Source: Chryseobacterium sp. (lineage in GTDB: Bacteria; Bacteroidota; Bacteroidia; Flavobacteriales; Weeksellaceae). From it: a DNA stretch of 7,094 nucleotides. The stretch spans positions 1 through 7,094 of the forward strand of contig QFQW01000123.1 of assembly GCA_003248755.1 (NCBI GenBank). The letters run 5' to 3'. The notes beneath the pieces are model-generated. The model saw only the letters and a list, made by a program, of their open reading frames with translations. It searched no databases and was not told the origin of the DNA. Below are positions 1 to 5,914 of this stretch, piece by piece. The translations under genes were made by a program, and so were the position numbers. Each line of letters opens with the position of its first letter. Within the stretch, counting starts at the first letter, position 1.

Positions 1-10
1 AAAAGTGGTA

Positions 11-18
11 CAAATATA
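11..18 (-). promoter_or_regulatory. possible -7 promoter box reading out of the left edge
   Basis: On the minus strand this reads TATATTTG, an exact match to the Bacteroidota -7 consensus TAnnTTTG. It would start a transcript about at position 5, heading left out of the window. No TTG -33 box sits at the usual 17-19 bp spacing; the nearest upstream TTG is about 11 bp away. In such AT-rich DNA a chance match is quite possible, and no gene is visible to support it. Confidence 0.3.
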
Positions 19-28
19 GAAAATAAAC

Positions 29-82
29 TCAAATAAAAGAAACTATAAATCACATAAATAACTGATAGTCAAATAAAAGAAA
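29..82. repeat. 14-bp direct repeat pair downstream of mnmE
   Basis: The 14-mer TCAAATAAAAGAAA occurs exactly at 29-42 and again at 69-82, a 40-bp period. The stretch 1-108 around it is very A-rich on the plus strand, so it is T-rich in the direction of mnmE transcription. No convincing terminator hairpin is present. The repeat is of low complexity and may only reflect base composition. Confidence 0.5.
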
Positions 83-108
83 GAAAAAGAAATCAAAGGA
101 AAGCTAAA

Positions 109-1494
109 TTATTTCCCGATACAAAACTTACTAAAAATATTACCCAAAACTTCATCATTGCTAAATTCTCCAGATATTTCCCCAAGATATTCCAAAGCAT
201 TTCTAAGCTCATAAGCAAGCAATTCCGTTGTGATTTGTGAACTCACTGCTTCTTCTACTCTTTTAACTGAGTTCAAAGATTTTTGTAACGCTTCGTAATG
301 ACGTTGATTCGTAATTACAACATTCCCTTCTTCAGATTTCAAATGCTCAACATAAGATGATAACTCATTTTTCAAATCTTGGATATTCTGGTTTTCTACA
401 GCCGAGATTTTGATAAAATCAAAATCTGTTGAAATCTCATTTCTGAAAATCTGCTCTAATTTTTCATATCGAGTTGGAACTACCTCATCAATTTTTGTAG
501 CACAGATAATTAATTTTAAATCTTCTCTCAACAATGATTTTATCATTTCGATATCTTCTGAAAAATCTTCGGTTCCTGCATCTGCTAGATAAACTAAAAT
601 CTCAGCATTCTCAACTTTTTCTTTAGCCTTTTTTACACCAATTGCTTCAATTTCATCTGACGTTTCACGCAAACCTGCTGTATCAATCAATCGGAAAGCG
701 TGACCTTTGATATGAAGGATTTCTTCAATTGTATCTCGAGTTGTTCCTGCAATATTACTTACAATCGCCCTTTCCTCTTTCAAAAGAGAATTCAAAAGTG
801 TAGATTTCCCTGCATTTGGTTTTCCAATAATCGCAACTGCAGTTCCGTTTTTAATTGCATTTCCGTATTGGAAACTATCAATAAGTGAACTTAATTTATC
901 TTCAATTTTATGAAGCAAGGATTTAAGAGCCGTTCTATCTGCAAATTCCACATCTTCTTCTGCAAAATCAAGCTCGAGTTCTATTAATGACGTGAAATTC
1001 AGCAAGTCGTTTCTTAGGAATGAAATCTCGTTGGAGATTCCACCTTTCAATTGATTCAACGCTACTTTTCGGGAAGCTTCGTTTTCAGATGCAATCAAGT
1101 CTGCAATAGATTCAGCTTGAGAGAGGTCGATTCTGCCATTCATAAAAGCACGCATCGTGAATTCTCCGGCTTTTGCCATTCTTGCTCCATTTTTAATCAG
1201 AACTTCAAGAATTTTTTTGCCAATGTAAGGCGAACCGTGGAAAGAAATCTCAACGGAATTTTCTGTTGTAAAAGTTTTCGGAGCGTGAAAAACCGAAATC
1301 ATTACTTCATCAATCGTTTCTGTTTCATCTTTAATAAAACCATAATGAACTGTGTGAGATTCTACTTTTTCCAGATTTTTCCCTTCGAATATTTTATTGA
1401 CAATTTCAAAAGATTCATTACCAGAAACTCTGATTATCCCTATTGCTCCGATTCCGTTGGCTGTTGCTAATGCACAGATTGTATCCTGATTCAT
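109..1494 (-). CDS. mnmE: MnmE (TrmE), tRNA uridine-5-carboxymethylaminomethyl modification GTPase
   Basis: This GTPase works with MnmG to place a carboxymethylaminomethyl or aminomethyl group on C5 of the wobble uridine of certain tRNAs, using a formyl-folate-derived carbon; it acts in the cytoplasm. The 461 residues match the usual family length (about 450-470). The N-terminal folate-binding domain begins with the typical DTICALAT. The G domain, inserted in a helical domain, has P-loop GKPNAGKS at 224-231 (N227 is the position that contributes to K+ binding in the family), GTTRDT at 250-255, DTAG at 271-274, a G4 motif read as TKID (333-336) instead of NKxD, and SA at 364-365. It ends in FCIGK, the family's C-terminal CxGK motif, with C458. 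The ATG at 1494 is chosen because conserved sequence begins at residue 4. A TAnnTTTG box lies 4 bp upstream, so the mRNA may be nearly leaderless. MnmG is not in the window. Confidence 0.97.
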   Translation of the reverse strand: MNQDTICALATANGIGAIGIIRVSGNESFEIVNKIFEGKNLEKVESHTVHYGFIKDETETIDEVMISVFHAPKTFTTENSVEISFHGSPYIGKKILEVLIKNGARMAKAGEFTMRAFMNGRIDLSQAESIADLIASENEASRKVALNQLKGGISNEISFLRNDLLNFTSLIELELDFAEEDVEFADRTALKSLLHKIEDKLSSLIDSFQYGNAIKNGTAVAIIGKPNAGKSTLLNSLLKEERAIVSNIAGTTRDTIEEILHIKGHAFRLIDTAGLRETSDEIEAIGVKKAKEKVENAEILVYLADAGTEDFSEDIEMIKSLLREDLKLIICATKIDEVVPTRYEKLEQIFRNEISTDFDFIKISAVENQNIQDLKNELSSYVEHLKSEEGNVVITNQRHYEALQKSLNSVKRVEEAVSSQITTELLAYELRNALEYLGEISGEFSNDEVLGNIFSKFCIGK

Positions 1495-1498
1495 ATTG

Positions 1499-1506
1499 CA
1501 AAAATA
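1499..1506 (-). promoter_or_regulatory. putative mnmE -7 promoter box
   Basis: The minus strand reads TATTTTTG, matching TAnnTTTG, and ends 4 bases before the mnmE ATG. If used, transcription would start at or within a few bases of the start codon, giving a leaderless or nearly leaderless message. No TTG is found at the -33 spacing, so mnmE may instead, or also, be read from the hxlR-like gene 27 bp upstream. Confidence 0.4.
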
Positions 1507-1521
1507 ATGTTTGAAGAAACT

Positions 1522-1904
1522 TTAATTGATTTTATTTGATGATTTTTTTCTGTTTTCCAGAATAGTGTACAAATTAGACTTAGCCCATTCCGTAATATTT
1601 GCAATTAATGGATAGAAATCTTCGCCTAATTCCGTTAATCGATATTCTACTTTTGGAGGAACAACAGGATAGACTTTTCTGGTAATCAATCCGTCATTTT
1701 CTAGAAATTTAAGAGTTTGAGTCAGCATTTTTTGAGAAATATCTCCAATGAGTTTATTAATTTCACTGAATCTTAAAACTTCATTTTCTTTCAATAACAA
1801 TAGAATCAAAATAGACCATTTTCTCCTATTCTATCCAAAACTAACCTTATCGGACAGTTCCCGTTATTAAAATATTTCCTTTTTTCAATCTCTAATTCAC
1901 TCAT
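1522..1904 (-). pseudogene. HxlR-family winged-helix regulator, frameshifted
   Basis: HxlR-type regulators are small dimeric winged-helix DNA-binding proteins that often sense electrophiles or redox state and control a neighbouring oxidoreductase. Starting at the ATG at 1904, the first frame gives the family N-terminus with CPIRLVLDRIGE, then reaches a stop shortly after. The rest of the family, ISQKMLTQTLKFLENDGLI, then VYPVVPPKVEYRLTELG, continues one frame away to the stop at 1522. Adding one A to the A4 run at 1819-1822 (minus strand) joins the two halves as DRIGEKWSILILLLLKE, which is exactly what the family has there, and gives 127 residues, a normal length. An open frame from about 1809 alone would lack the conserved cysteine and first helix. 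The single-base loss is either a true inactivation or a sequence error. The gene is divergent from a broken oxidoreductase, its likely target. Confidence 0.88.
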
Positions 1905-1967
1905 TTTCAACGTTAATTACTTTTAAGTTTGTTAATTCCTATTAAGTACGTTCTTGTTTTGATTTAG

Positions 1968-1975
1968 CAAAGATA
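1968..1975 (-). promoter_or_regulatory. putative -7 promoter box of the hxlR-like gene
   Basis: The minus strand reads TATCTTTG, an exact TAnnTTTG match, about 63 bases upstream of the regulator's ATG at 1904. That implies a leader of some 58 nt. No TTG is found at the -33 spacing (the nearest is 31 bp upstream). The box abuts the inverted repeat at 1977-2000, consistent with autoregulation. Confidence 0.5.
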
Positions 1976-1976
1976 A

Positions 1977-2000
1977 TACTCTGCTCTCTAAAAGAGAGTA
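1977..2000. promoter_or_regulatory. inverted repeat, candidate HxlR operator
   Basis: TACTCT at 1977-1982 is mirrored by AGAGTA at 1995-2000. Inside lies a second perfect inverted repeat, CTCTCT (1984-1989), AAA, AGAGAG (1993-1998). The element sits between the -7 box of the regulator (1968-1975, minus) and that of the divergent oxidoreductase (1999-2006, plus), overlapping the latter by two bases. Palindromes with TACT..AGTA ends in divergent promoters are known for members of the HxlR family. The assignment here is an inference from shape and position. The nested form suggests one half-site has shifted by 2 bp from a simple TACTCTC..GAGAGTA palindrome. Confidence 0.5.
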
Positions 2001-2006
2001 ACTTTA
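1999..2006 (+). promoter_or_regulatory. putative -7 promoter box of the oxidoreductase pseudogene
   Basis: TAACTTTA matches TAnnTTTG at all but the last base and lies 15 bp before the ATG at 2022, implying a leader of roughly 10 nt. No -33 TTG is at the proper spacing. The box is partly covered by the candidate operator, as expected for a repressed promoter. Confidence 0.4.
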
Positions 2007-2021
2007 CAAAACATACTAAAA

Positions 2022-2541
2022 ATGAGTAACTTATTAATTATTTTAGCACATCCCAATTACAGTGCTTCCAATGCGAATAGAGCATTATTAGAAAATGTTT
2101 CTAATGAGGGAAATATTACAAATTCATAACATCTATGAAAATTATCCTAAGGGAAAAATTGACATTGCCAAAGAACAAGAATTATTATCAAAATATTCAA
2201 GGATGATTTTTCAATTTCCGACCTATTGGTTCAATGCACCTGAATTTTTTAAAACTTAGACTGATGAAGTTTTCACATTTGGTTGGGCTTATGGTCCTAA
2301 TGGAACCGCATTAGTAGAAAAAGAATTCGGAATCGCAACAATAGGTGGCCTCAAAGAATCTTACTTACCAGATGGTGAAAAAGGTTTTACAGTTGAAGAT
2401 TACTTAACACCAATTAGTGTAACTATAAAATATACGGATGCAAAATATATTGAGCAAATAAGCTTAAATGATGCTCATACCCTGAAAGAGGAAGATGTGA
2501 AAGCAGTTCTGGAACGGTATAGAAACTTGATTTTTAATTAG
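2022..2541 (+). pseudogene. NAD(P)H oxidoreductase, flavodoxin-fold (KefF/quinone-reductase type), broken twice
   Basis: Members of this family are FMN- or FAD-binding cytosolic enzymes that reduce quinones and similar electrophiles with NAD(P)H. The first frame starts MSNLLIILAHPNYSASNANR, the typical first strand and phosphate-binding loop, and stops at TCA TAA near 2136. The rest follows one frame over: IHNIYENYP, then MIFQFPTYWFNAPEF (flavin-contact loop), FGWAYGPNGTAL, and a C-terminus ending RYRNLIFN. Removing one G from the GGG at 2108-2110 joins the halves as NVSNEEILQIHNIYE with the spacing expected in the family, giving 172 codons. In addition, TAG at 2257-2259 (KT*TDEV) stands where relatives have tryptophan, so TGG has become TAG by one change. 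Two independent lesions make a functional product unlikely. The neighbouring regulator is also broken. Confidence 0.87.
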
Positions 2542-2562
2542 AACTTAACAAGGTTTATAAAT

Positions 2563-2593
2563 AAAGACCGTTTAATCATCTTAAACGGTTTTT
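2563..2593. terminator. bidirectional hairpin between convergent units
   Basis: ACCGTTTAA (2567-2575) pairs with TTAAACGGT (2581-2589) around a TCATC loop. The stem extends to about 13 bp with one G-T pair and flanking A-T pairs. Seven Ts follow on the plus strand (2589-2595), forming an intrinsic terminator for the oxidoreductase remnant. The minus strand has a shorter T-rich tail, so it can also end the secreted-protein operon, which stops at 2620. Confidence 0.85.
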
Positions 2594-2619
2594 TTATTTA
2601 TTATAATAAGCTTTAGAAA

Positions 2620-3153
2620 TCAATAACTCCAGAAACTCCATTGATTACCATTATAGACAGCAAGTGTTTTGATTCCGCCATTATTAACTAAAACCATCAT
2701 TCCCGGAGCCGGATTTACAATATTTTGATAAGAAGAAACTATTGGTAAAACCATCGCTTTTGTAGTGGATTCCAGAACCATAATTCCATCTGCTGAAGAT
2801 GTTGTGCTTCCAATTATAGTTTTTGCATTCGTATTTTCCTTTGCGACAGGTTGGATACCTAAATAAGAAGAGACATTAGCAGTTTGTACACTTAAGTCTA
2901 CCCAACTTGTACCATTGTAATATTCTACTTTTGCAGCAGTTGGTGTAGTAGCATTCAGGATAATACTTCCTGCTGTGTTGATTCCCGTTTTATCGGTAAT
3001 ATACGGAAGAATAATACCTCTATTTTCTGCACTGGAAAACTCCATAAGAACAGAGGTTTTATCAGGTGCAGTACCGACATTATCACCAATAATAACTTGT
3101 GAAAATGCATTATTAATACCCAATCCCAATACTAAAACATATAATATTTTCAT
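2620..3153 (-). CDS. exported protein made of two tandem Bacteroidota surface-type modules, function unknown
   Basis: I do not recognise a named family. With ATG 3153 as start the product has 177 residues. Residues 1-19 form a clear signal peptide (MKIL, hydrophobic run, AFSQ), so it is exported. The mature part is two copies of one module: about 21-87 (IIGDN.. VLMEFSS.. GIILPYITD.. VEYYNGTSWVDLS) and about 113-176 (IIGST.. IMVLEST.. AMVLPIVSS.. AVYNGNQWSFWS). Modules of this pattern (LLELKST..GFLLPR..NP..G.M.YN..YNG..W) are common in flavobacterial exported proteins. No lipobox, T9SS C-terminal sorting domain or catalytic motif is visible. The ATG lies 2 nt after the stop of the upstream gene, so the two are probably translationally coupled. 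A TTG at 3165 would extend the frame by four residues inside the upstream gene and is less likely. Confidence 0.8.
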   Translation of the reverse strand: MKILYVLVLGLGINNAFSQVIIGDNVGTAPDKTSVLMEFSSAENRGIILPYITDKTGINTAGSIILNATTPTAAKVEYYNGTSWVDLSVQTANVSSYLGIQPVAKENTNAKTIIGSTTSSADGIMVLESTTKAMVLPIVSSYQNIVNPAPGMMVLVNNGGIKTLAVYNGNQWSFWSY

Positions 3154-3155
3154 AA

Positions 3156-4340
3156 TTATGGACAAGTTTTTTTGTTATAGCATCTCCAGCCGACAGTTGA
3201 ATTAACATAAACTTTCAGACAGTTTTCTGTCGTGTCATAAACCATCATTCCTTCCACAGGATTGGTAATATTGGCCAGACCGGCAGTTGTAACCCGGCTA
3301 ATAACAAATGGTTTTTTATTAGACTCCAAAGCCAGCCATCCTCCTTTTCTCACCATTGGCCAATTATCAGTGGATGCTTCCGAACCTGCACGCCCCAGTG
3401 ATGTAATACCAAGTTTAGTGTCCAAAGCAGTACCTGATGTTATCGGGTTTTCTAAACAATACAAGGATAGAGAATTGGTACTATATGCAGAAAAAGCAAC
3501 ATCACTATCTCCGGAAAGAACCTGCACAAACTTAACAGCACTTGTATAATTGGCTAGTGTAATTCCAAAGTCACTAAGTTTGAAAGTCAGAACTCTCACA
3601 TCCCTTGTTGTTCCGGAAAATCCACTTCCACTATTATAATTATGAGGACAGTTTCCGGCGTAATAAAAACTCCAAAGAGCTTTACCGGAAGGTGACACTG
3701 TAGAAAAGTTTACTTCTTTCTGGGTACCTATCGTATTCCCATTGACATCTGTGAATTTAAAAACATCAAAACTCGTACTAGGTTCTCCAACTTGAGTTAC
3801 AATAATATCAGGAATTTCATCGCTAATACAGTTTGGATTAATATCTGCAAGAACGTTAACATTAAAAACCAGATCTTGCTTAGGAATATTGAATACGGCT
3901 GTACTCAAATCCAAACCATTGATACCGTCTCTCAAATAATAGCCCAAAGATGTATCGCAACTAAGCGAGGGAGTATTGGTCTGGTTTTGAATAACTCCAT
4001 TTACATATCGTGGAATTCCGATAAGAAAGTTCTGACCAGTACTAAGTGTGTTAAATGAAACAGGGAATGCTCTATAACTCTCATTAGTATAGCTAATCCC
4101 GTTAGCTGTAAGTCTGGCGTTATTAACACCGGTGGAATAAGTTACTCCCCCAACAGTTATCCCTAATAAGTTATTTGTATCCTGAGCTGTAACATAAGTT
4201 GATGTATTGTTTTGAGAAGTCCAATAATTATTATAATCACCGAAGATAGCTGTAGGTCTTAGCTGTGAGTATAAAAAATTAATGGAAAAAAATACTATAA
4301 TAAAAATTTGTGATTTTACTATTAATTTATTCATTTTCAT
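3156..4340 (-). CDS. exported protein with C-terminal module shared with its downstream partner, function unknown
   Basis: The product has 394 residues and I cannot assign a function. Residues 1-25 are a signal peptide with a hydrophobic stretch (IFIIVFFSINFLYS) ending in LYSQ. Residues 26 to about 300 are rich in Asn, Thr, Ser and Gly, with beta-strand-like alternation (VFNVNVLADINPN, DVFKFTDVNGN, DVRVLTFKLSDFG) as in extracellular beta-sandwich proteins. Residues about 333-388 are one copy of the repeat module also found twice in the next gene: GGWLALESNKKPFVISRV, NPVEGMMVYDTTENCLKVY, GWRCYNKKTCP at the end. There are seven cysteines in all (128, 171, 231, 295, 374, 387, 393), suggesting disulfides in the mature protein. 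No T9SS sorting domain is seen. ATG codons at 4340 and 4334 are both possible; the first has AAAAGGATAGA just upstream. It is the first gene of a two-gene operon. Confidence 0.83.
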   Translation of the reverse strand: MKMNKLIVKSQIFIIVFFSINFLYSQLRPTAIFGDYNNYWTSQNNTSTYVTAQDTNNLLGITVGGVTYSTGVNNARLTANGISYTNESYRAFPVSFNTLSTGQNFLIGIPRYVNGVIQNQTNTPSLSCDTSLGYYLRDGINGLDLSTAVFNIPKQDLVFNVNVLADINPNCISDEIPDIIVTQVGEPSTSFDVFKFTDVNGNTIGTQKEVNFSTVSPSGKALWSFYYAGNCPHNYNSGSGFSGTTRDVRVLTFKLSDFGITLANYTSAVKFVQVLSGDSDVAFSAYSTNSLSLYCLENPITSGTALDTKLGITSLGRAGSEASTDNWPMVRKGGWLALESNKKPFVISRVTTAGLANITNPVEGMMVYDTTENCLKVYVNSTVGWRCYNKKTCP

Positions 4341-4386
4341 TCTATCCTTTTCATTGATTTATTTCAATTATTTATACCAATAATCA

Positions 4387-4394
4387 CAAATATA
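4387..4394 (-). promoter_or_regulatory. putative -7 promoter box of the exported-protein operon
   Basis: The minus strand reads TATATTTG, an exact TAnnTTTG match, 46 bases upstream of the ATG at 4340. A start near 4381 would give a leader of about 40 nt, AT-rich and without strong structure. No clear TTG -33 box is present. Confidence 0.5.
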
Positions 4395-4430
4395 TAAAAA
4401 ATCATATAAACATTTGTTTAAGGTGTTATG

Positions 4431-4471
4431 ATCAAACCTATAAATGATTAATATCAGTTTGATAATATCAA
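4431..4471. promoter_or_regulatory. cluster of ATCAA/TTGAT inverted repeats between the operon and tyrS
   Basis: ATCAAAC at 4431-4437 is mirrored by GTTTGAT at 4457-4463. The second half is also the left arm of a 13-bp palindrome, TTGATAATATCAA (4459-4471). The cluster lies about 40-80 bp upstream of the minus-strand operon promoter and 52-92 bp upstream of the tyrS -7 box, in 210 bp of non-coding DNA (4341-4550). It could bind a regulator of either unit; there is no direct evidence. Confidence 0.35.
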
Positions 4472-4522
4472 TTTTTATTAAGTAATATTTGAAATTGAAA
4501 ACCTAATCAATGGAGTAATTCC

Positions 4523-4530
4523 TATCTTTG
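4523..4530 (+). promoter_or_regulatory. tyrS -7 promoter box
   Basis: TATCTTTG matches TAnnTTTG exactly and is followed by GCACC, a common flavobacterial start context. The implied leader before ATG 4551 is only about 15 nt and has no Shine-Dalgarno. No leader structure or T-box is present. The nearest upstream TTG (4495-4497) is 25 bp away, so the -33 box is weak. Confidence 0.65.
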
Positions 4531-4550
4531 CACCTAAATTTTTAAAGACA

Positions 4551-5843
4551 ATGAATGCATTTATCGAAGAGCTAAAATGGCGTGGACTTTTTTCTGACAT
4601 GACGCCGGGAACGGAGGATCAACTGAATAAAGAAATGACAAAAGCTTACATCGGGTTTGACCCAACTGCAGATTCTTTGCATATCGGAAGCCTTATCCAA
4701 ATCAAAATCCTTGCACACTTCCAACAGTACGGTCATCAGCCGATTGCTTTGGTTGGCGGTGCAACAGGAATGATTGGAGATCCTTCCGGCAAATCAGCAG
4801 AACGTAATCTTTTGAGCGAAGAAACGCTTCTATATTACGTTGATTGTCTGAAAAACCAATTATCCAGATTCTTAGAATTTGACGGAGATGGTGACAACAA
4901 AGCAATTCTTGTAAACAATTATGATTGGATGAAGAATTTCACTTTCCTTGATTTTGCTAAAAACATTGGAAAACACATCACAGTGAATTATATGATGGCA
5001 AAAGATTCTGTAAAAAAACGTTTCTCCGGAGAATCAGGAGTTGACGGAATGAGCTTTACAGAATTCACTTACCAGCTTTTACAAGGTTACGATTATCTTC
5101 ACCTTTACCAAAATGAAGGTGTGAAACTTCAAATGGGAGGTTCTGATCAATGGGGAAATATCACTACAGGAACAGAACTGATTAGAAGAAAAGCACAAGG
5201 TGAAGCTTACGCTCTTACAGTTCCATTGATTACAAAAGCAGACGGTTCTAAATTCGGGAAGTCTGAAAGTGGTGAAAATTATTGGTTGGATGCTAAAAAA
5301 ACTTCGCCCTACAAATTCTACCAATTCTGGCTGAATGCAACTGATTCTGATGCGGAACGATTCATCAAATTCTACACATTCCTTCCAAAAGAAGAAATCG
5401 AAACTTTGATTGAAGAGCACAAAGCTAATCCAGGCGAAAGAAAACTTCAAAAAAAATTAGCTGAAGAAGTAACAGTTTGGGTACACGGAAAAGAAGCGTA
5501 CGAAAAAGCTTTAACTGCAACTAAGATACTTTTTGGAAAATCTACTGCAGAAGATTTTGCCAAGCTGGATGAAGAAACTTTCTTGGAAATATTTGACGGA
5601 GTTCCACAAACTGAAATTTCAAAAACCGAAGTTTTAGGACAAAATATTGTTGATCTTCTTTCTAATTCAGGTTTTTTAAATTCTAAAAGCGAAGCAACAA
5701 GGGAATTAAAAGGAAACGCAATTTCAGTAAATAAAACTAAAGTTGATGACCAATTCTCTGCATCAGAAAATAATTTGATTGACGGTAAGTTTTTACTCCT
5801 TCAAAAAGGAAAGAAAAACTATTTTATTGTAAAAGCCATTTAA
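4551..5843 (+). CDS. tyrS: tyrosyl-tRNA synthetase
   Basis: This class I aminoacyl-tRNA synthetase activates tyrosine with ATP and charges tRNA-Tyr in the cytoplasm; it acts as a dimer. The 430 residues match the bacterial family (about 420-430). The Rossmann catalytic domain holds AYIGFDPTADSLHIGSL, with the HIGH-type motif HIGS at 44-47, then GDPSGKS (76-82), YQLLQGYD (174-181) lining the tyrosine pocket, and MGGSDQWGN (195-203). The KMSKS loop is KFGKS at 234-238, as in the bacterial TyrRS type. A helical tRNA-binding region follows, and an S4-like RNA-binding domain occupies about 355-430 (SKSEATRELKGNAISVN..). No key residue is missing. ATG 4551 begins the conserved N-terminus (ELKWRGL) and follows a promoter box closely. 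The gene appears to be a single-gene transcript ending at the hairpin at 5863-5895. Confidence 0.98.
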   Translation: MNAFIEELKWRGLFSDMTPGTEDQLNKEMTKAYIGFDPTADSLHIGSLIQIKILAHFQQYGHQPIALVGGATGMIGDPSGKSAERNLLSEETLLYYVDCLKNQLSRFLEFDGDGDNKAILVNNYDWMKNFTFLDFAKNIGKHITVNYMMAKDSVKKRFSGESGVDGMSFTEFTYQLLQGYDYLHLYQNEGVKLQMGGSDQWGNITTGTELIRRKAQGEAYALTVPLITKADGSKFGKSESGENYWLDAKKTSPYKFYQFWLNATDSDAERFIKFYTFLPKEEIETLIEEHKANPGERKLQKKLAEEVTVWVHGKEAYEKALTATKILFGKSTAEDFAKLDEETFLEIFDGVPQTEISKTEVLGQNIVDLLSNSGFLNSKSEATRELKGNAISVNKTKVDDQFSASENNLIDGKFLLLQKGKKNYFIVKAI

Positions 5844-5862
5844 AATAGAACTTTAAATAACA

Positions 5863-5895
5863 AAAAATACCGTTGACACAATCAACGGTATTTTT
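5863..5895. terminator. bidirectional terminator of tyrS and the oxygenase gene
   Basis: A perfect 14-bp stem (5863-5876 with 5882-5895, core TACCGTTGA/TCAACGGTA) surrounds a CACAA loop. T runs follow on the plus strand and, because the stem's left arm begins with As, on the minus strand too. It lies 20 bp past the tyrS stop and 19 bp past the oxygenase stop, so it serves both convergent genes. Confidence 0.92.
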
Positions 5896-5914
5896 ATTTT
5901 AAATATAATATTGA

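Noticed and set aside
2257..2259. TAG read through as a recoded amino acid
   Set aside because: Nothing in the window supports stop-codon recoding, and the gene has an independent frameshift, so simple decay or sequence error explains it better.
3163..3165. TTG start codon for the second exported protein
   Set aside because: ATG at 3153 directly begins a typical signal peptide and follows the upstream stop by 2 nt; the four extra residues add nothing to the signal.
2975..3549. Plus-strand open frames opposite the exported-protein genes
   Set aside because: They are antisense shadows without recognisable protein sequence, promoter boxes or low-complexity-free conserved patterns; the minus-strand frames have signal peptides and modules.
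4353..4368. ATTGA..TCAAT inverted repeat in the leader of the exported operon
   Set aside because: Five-base arms made mostly of A and T with a 6-nt loop are expected by chance in such AT-rich DNA.
4459..4471. TTGATAATATCAA as an FNR/CRP-type box
   Set aside because: The FNR pattern is TTGAT, four bases, ATCAA; here only three bases separate the arms, so the half-site geometry is wrong. It is kept only as an unassigned palindrome.
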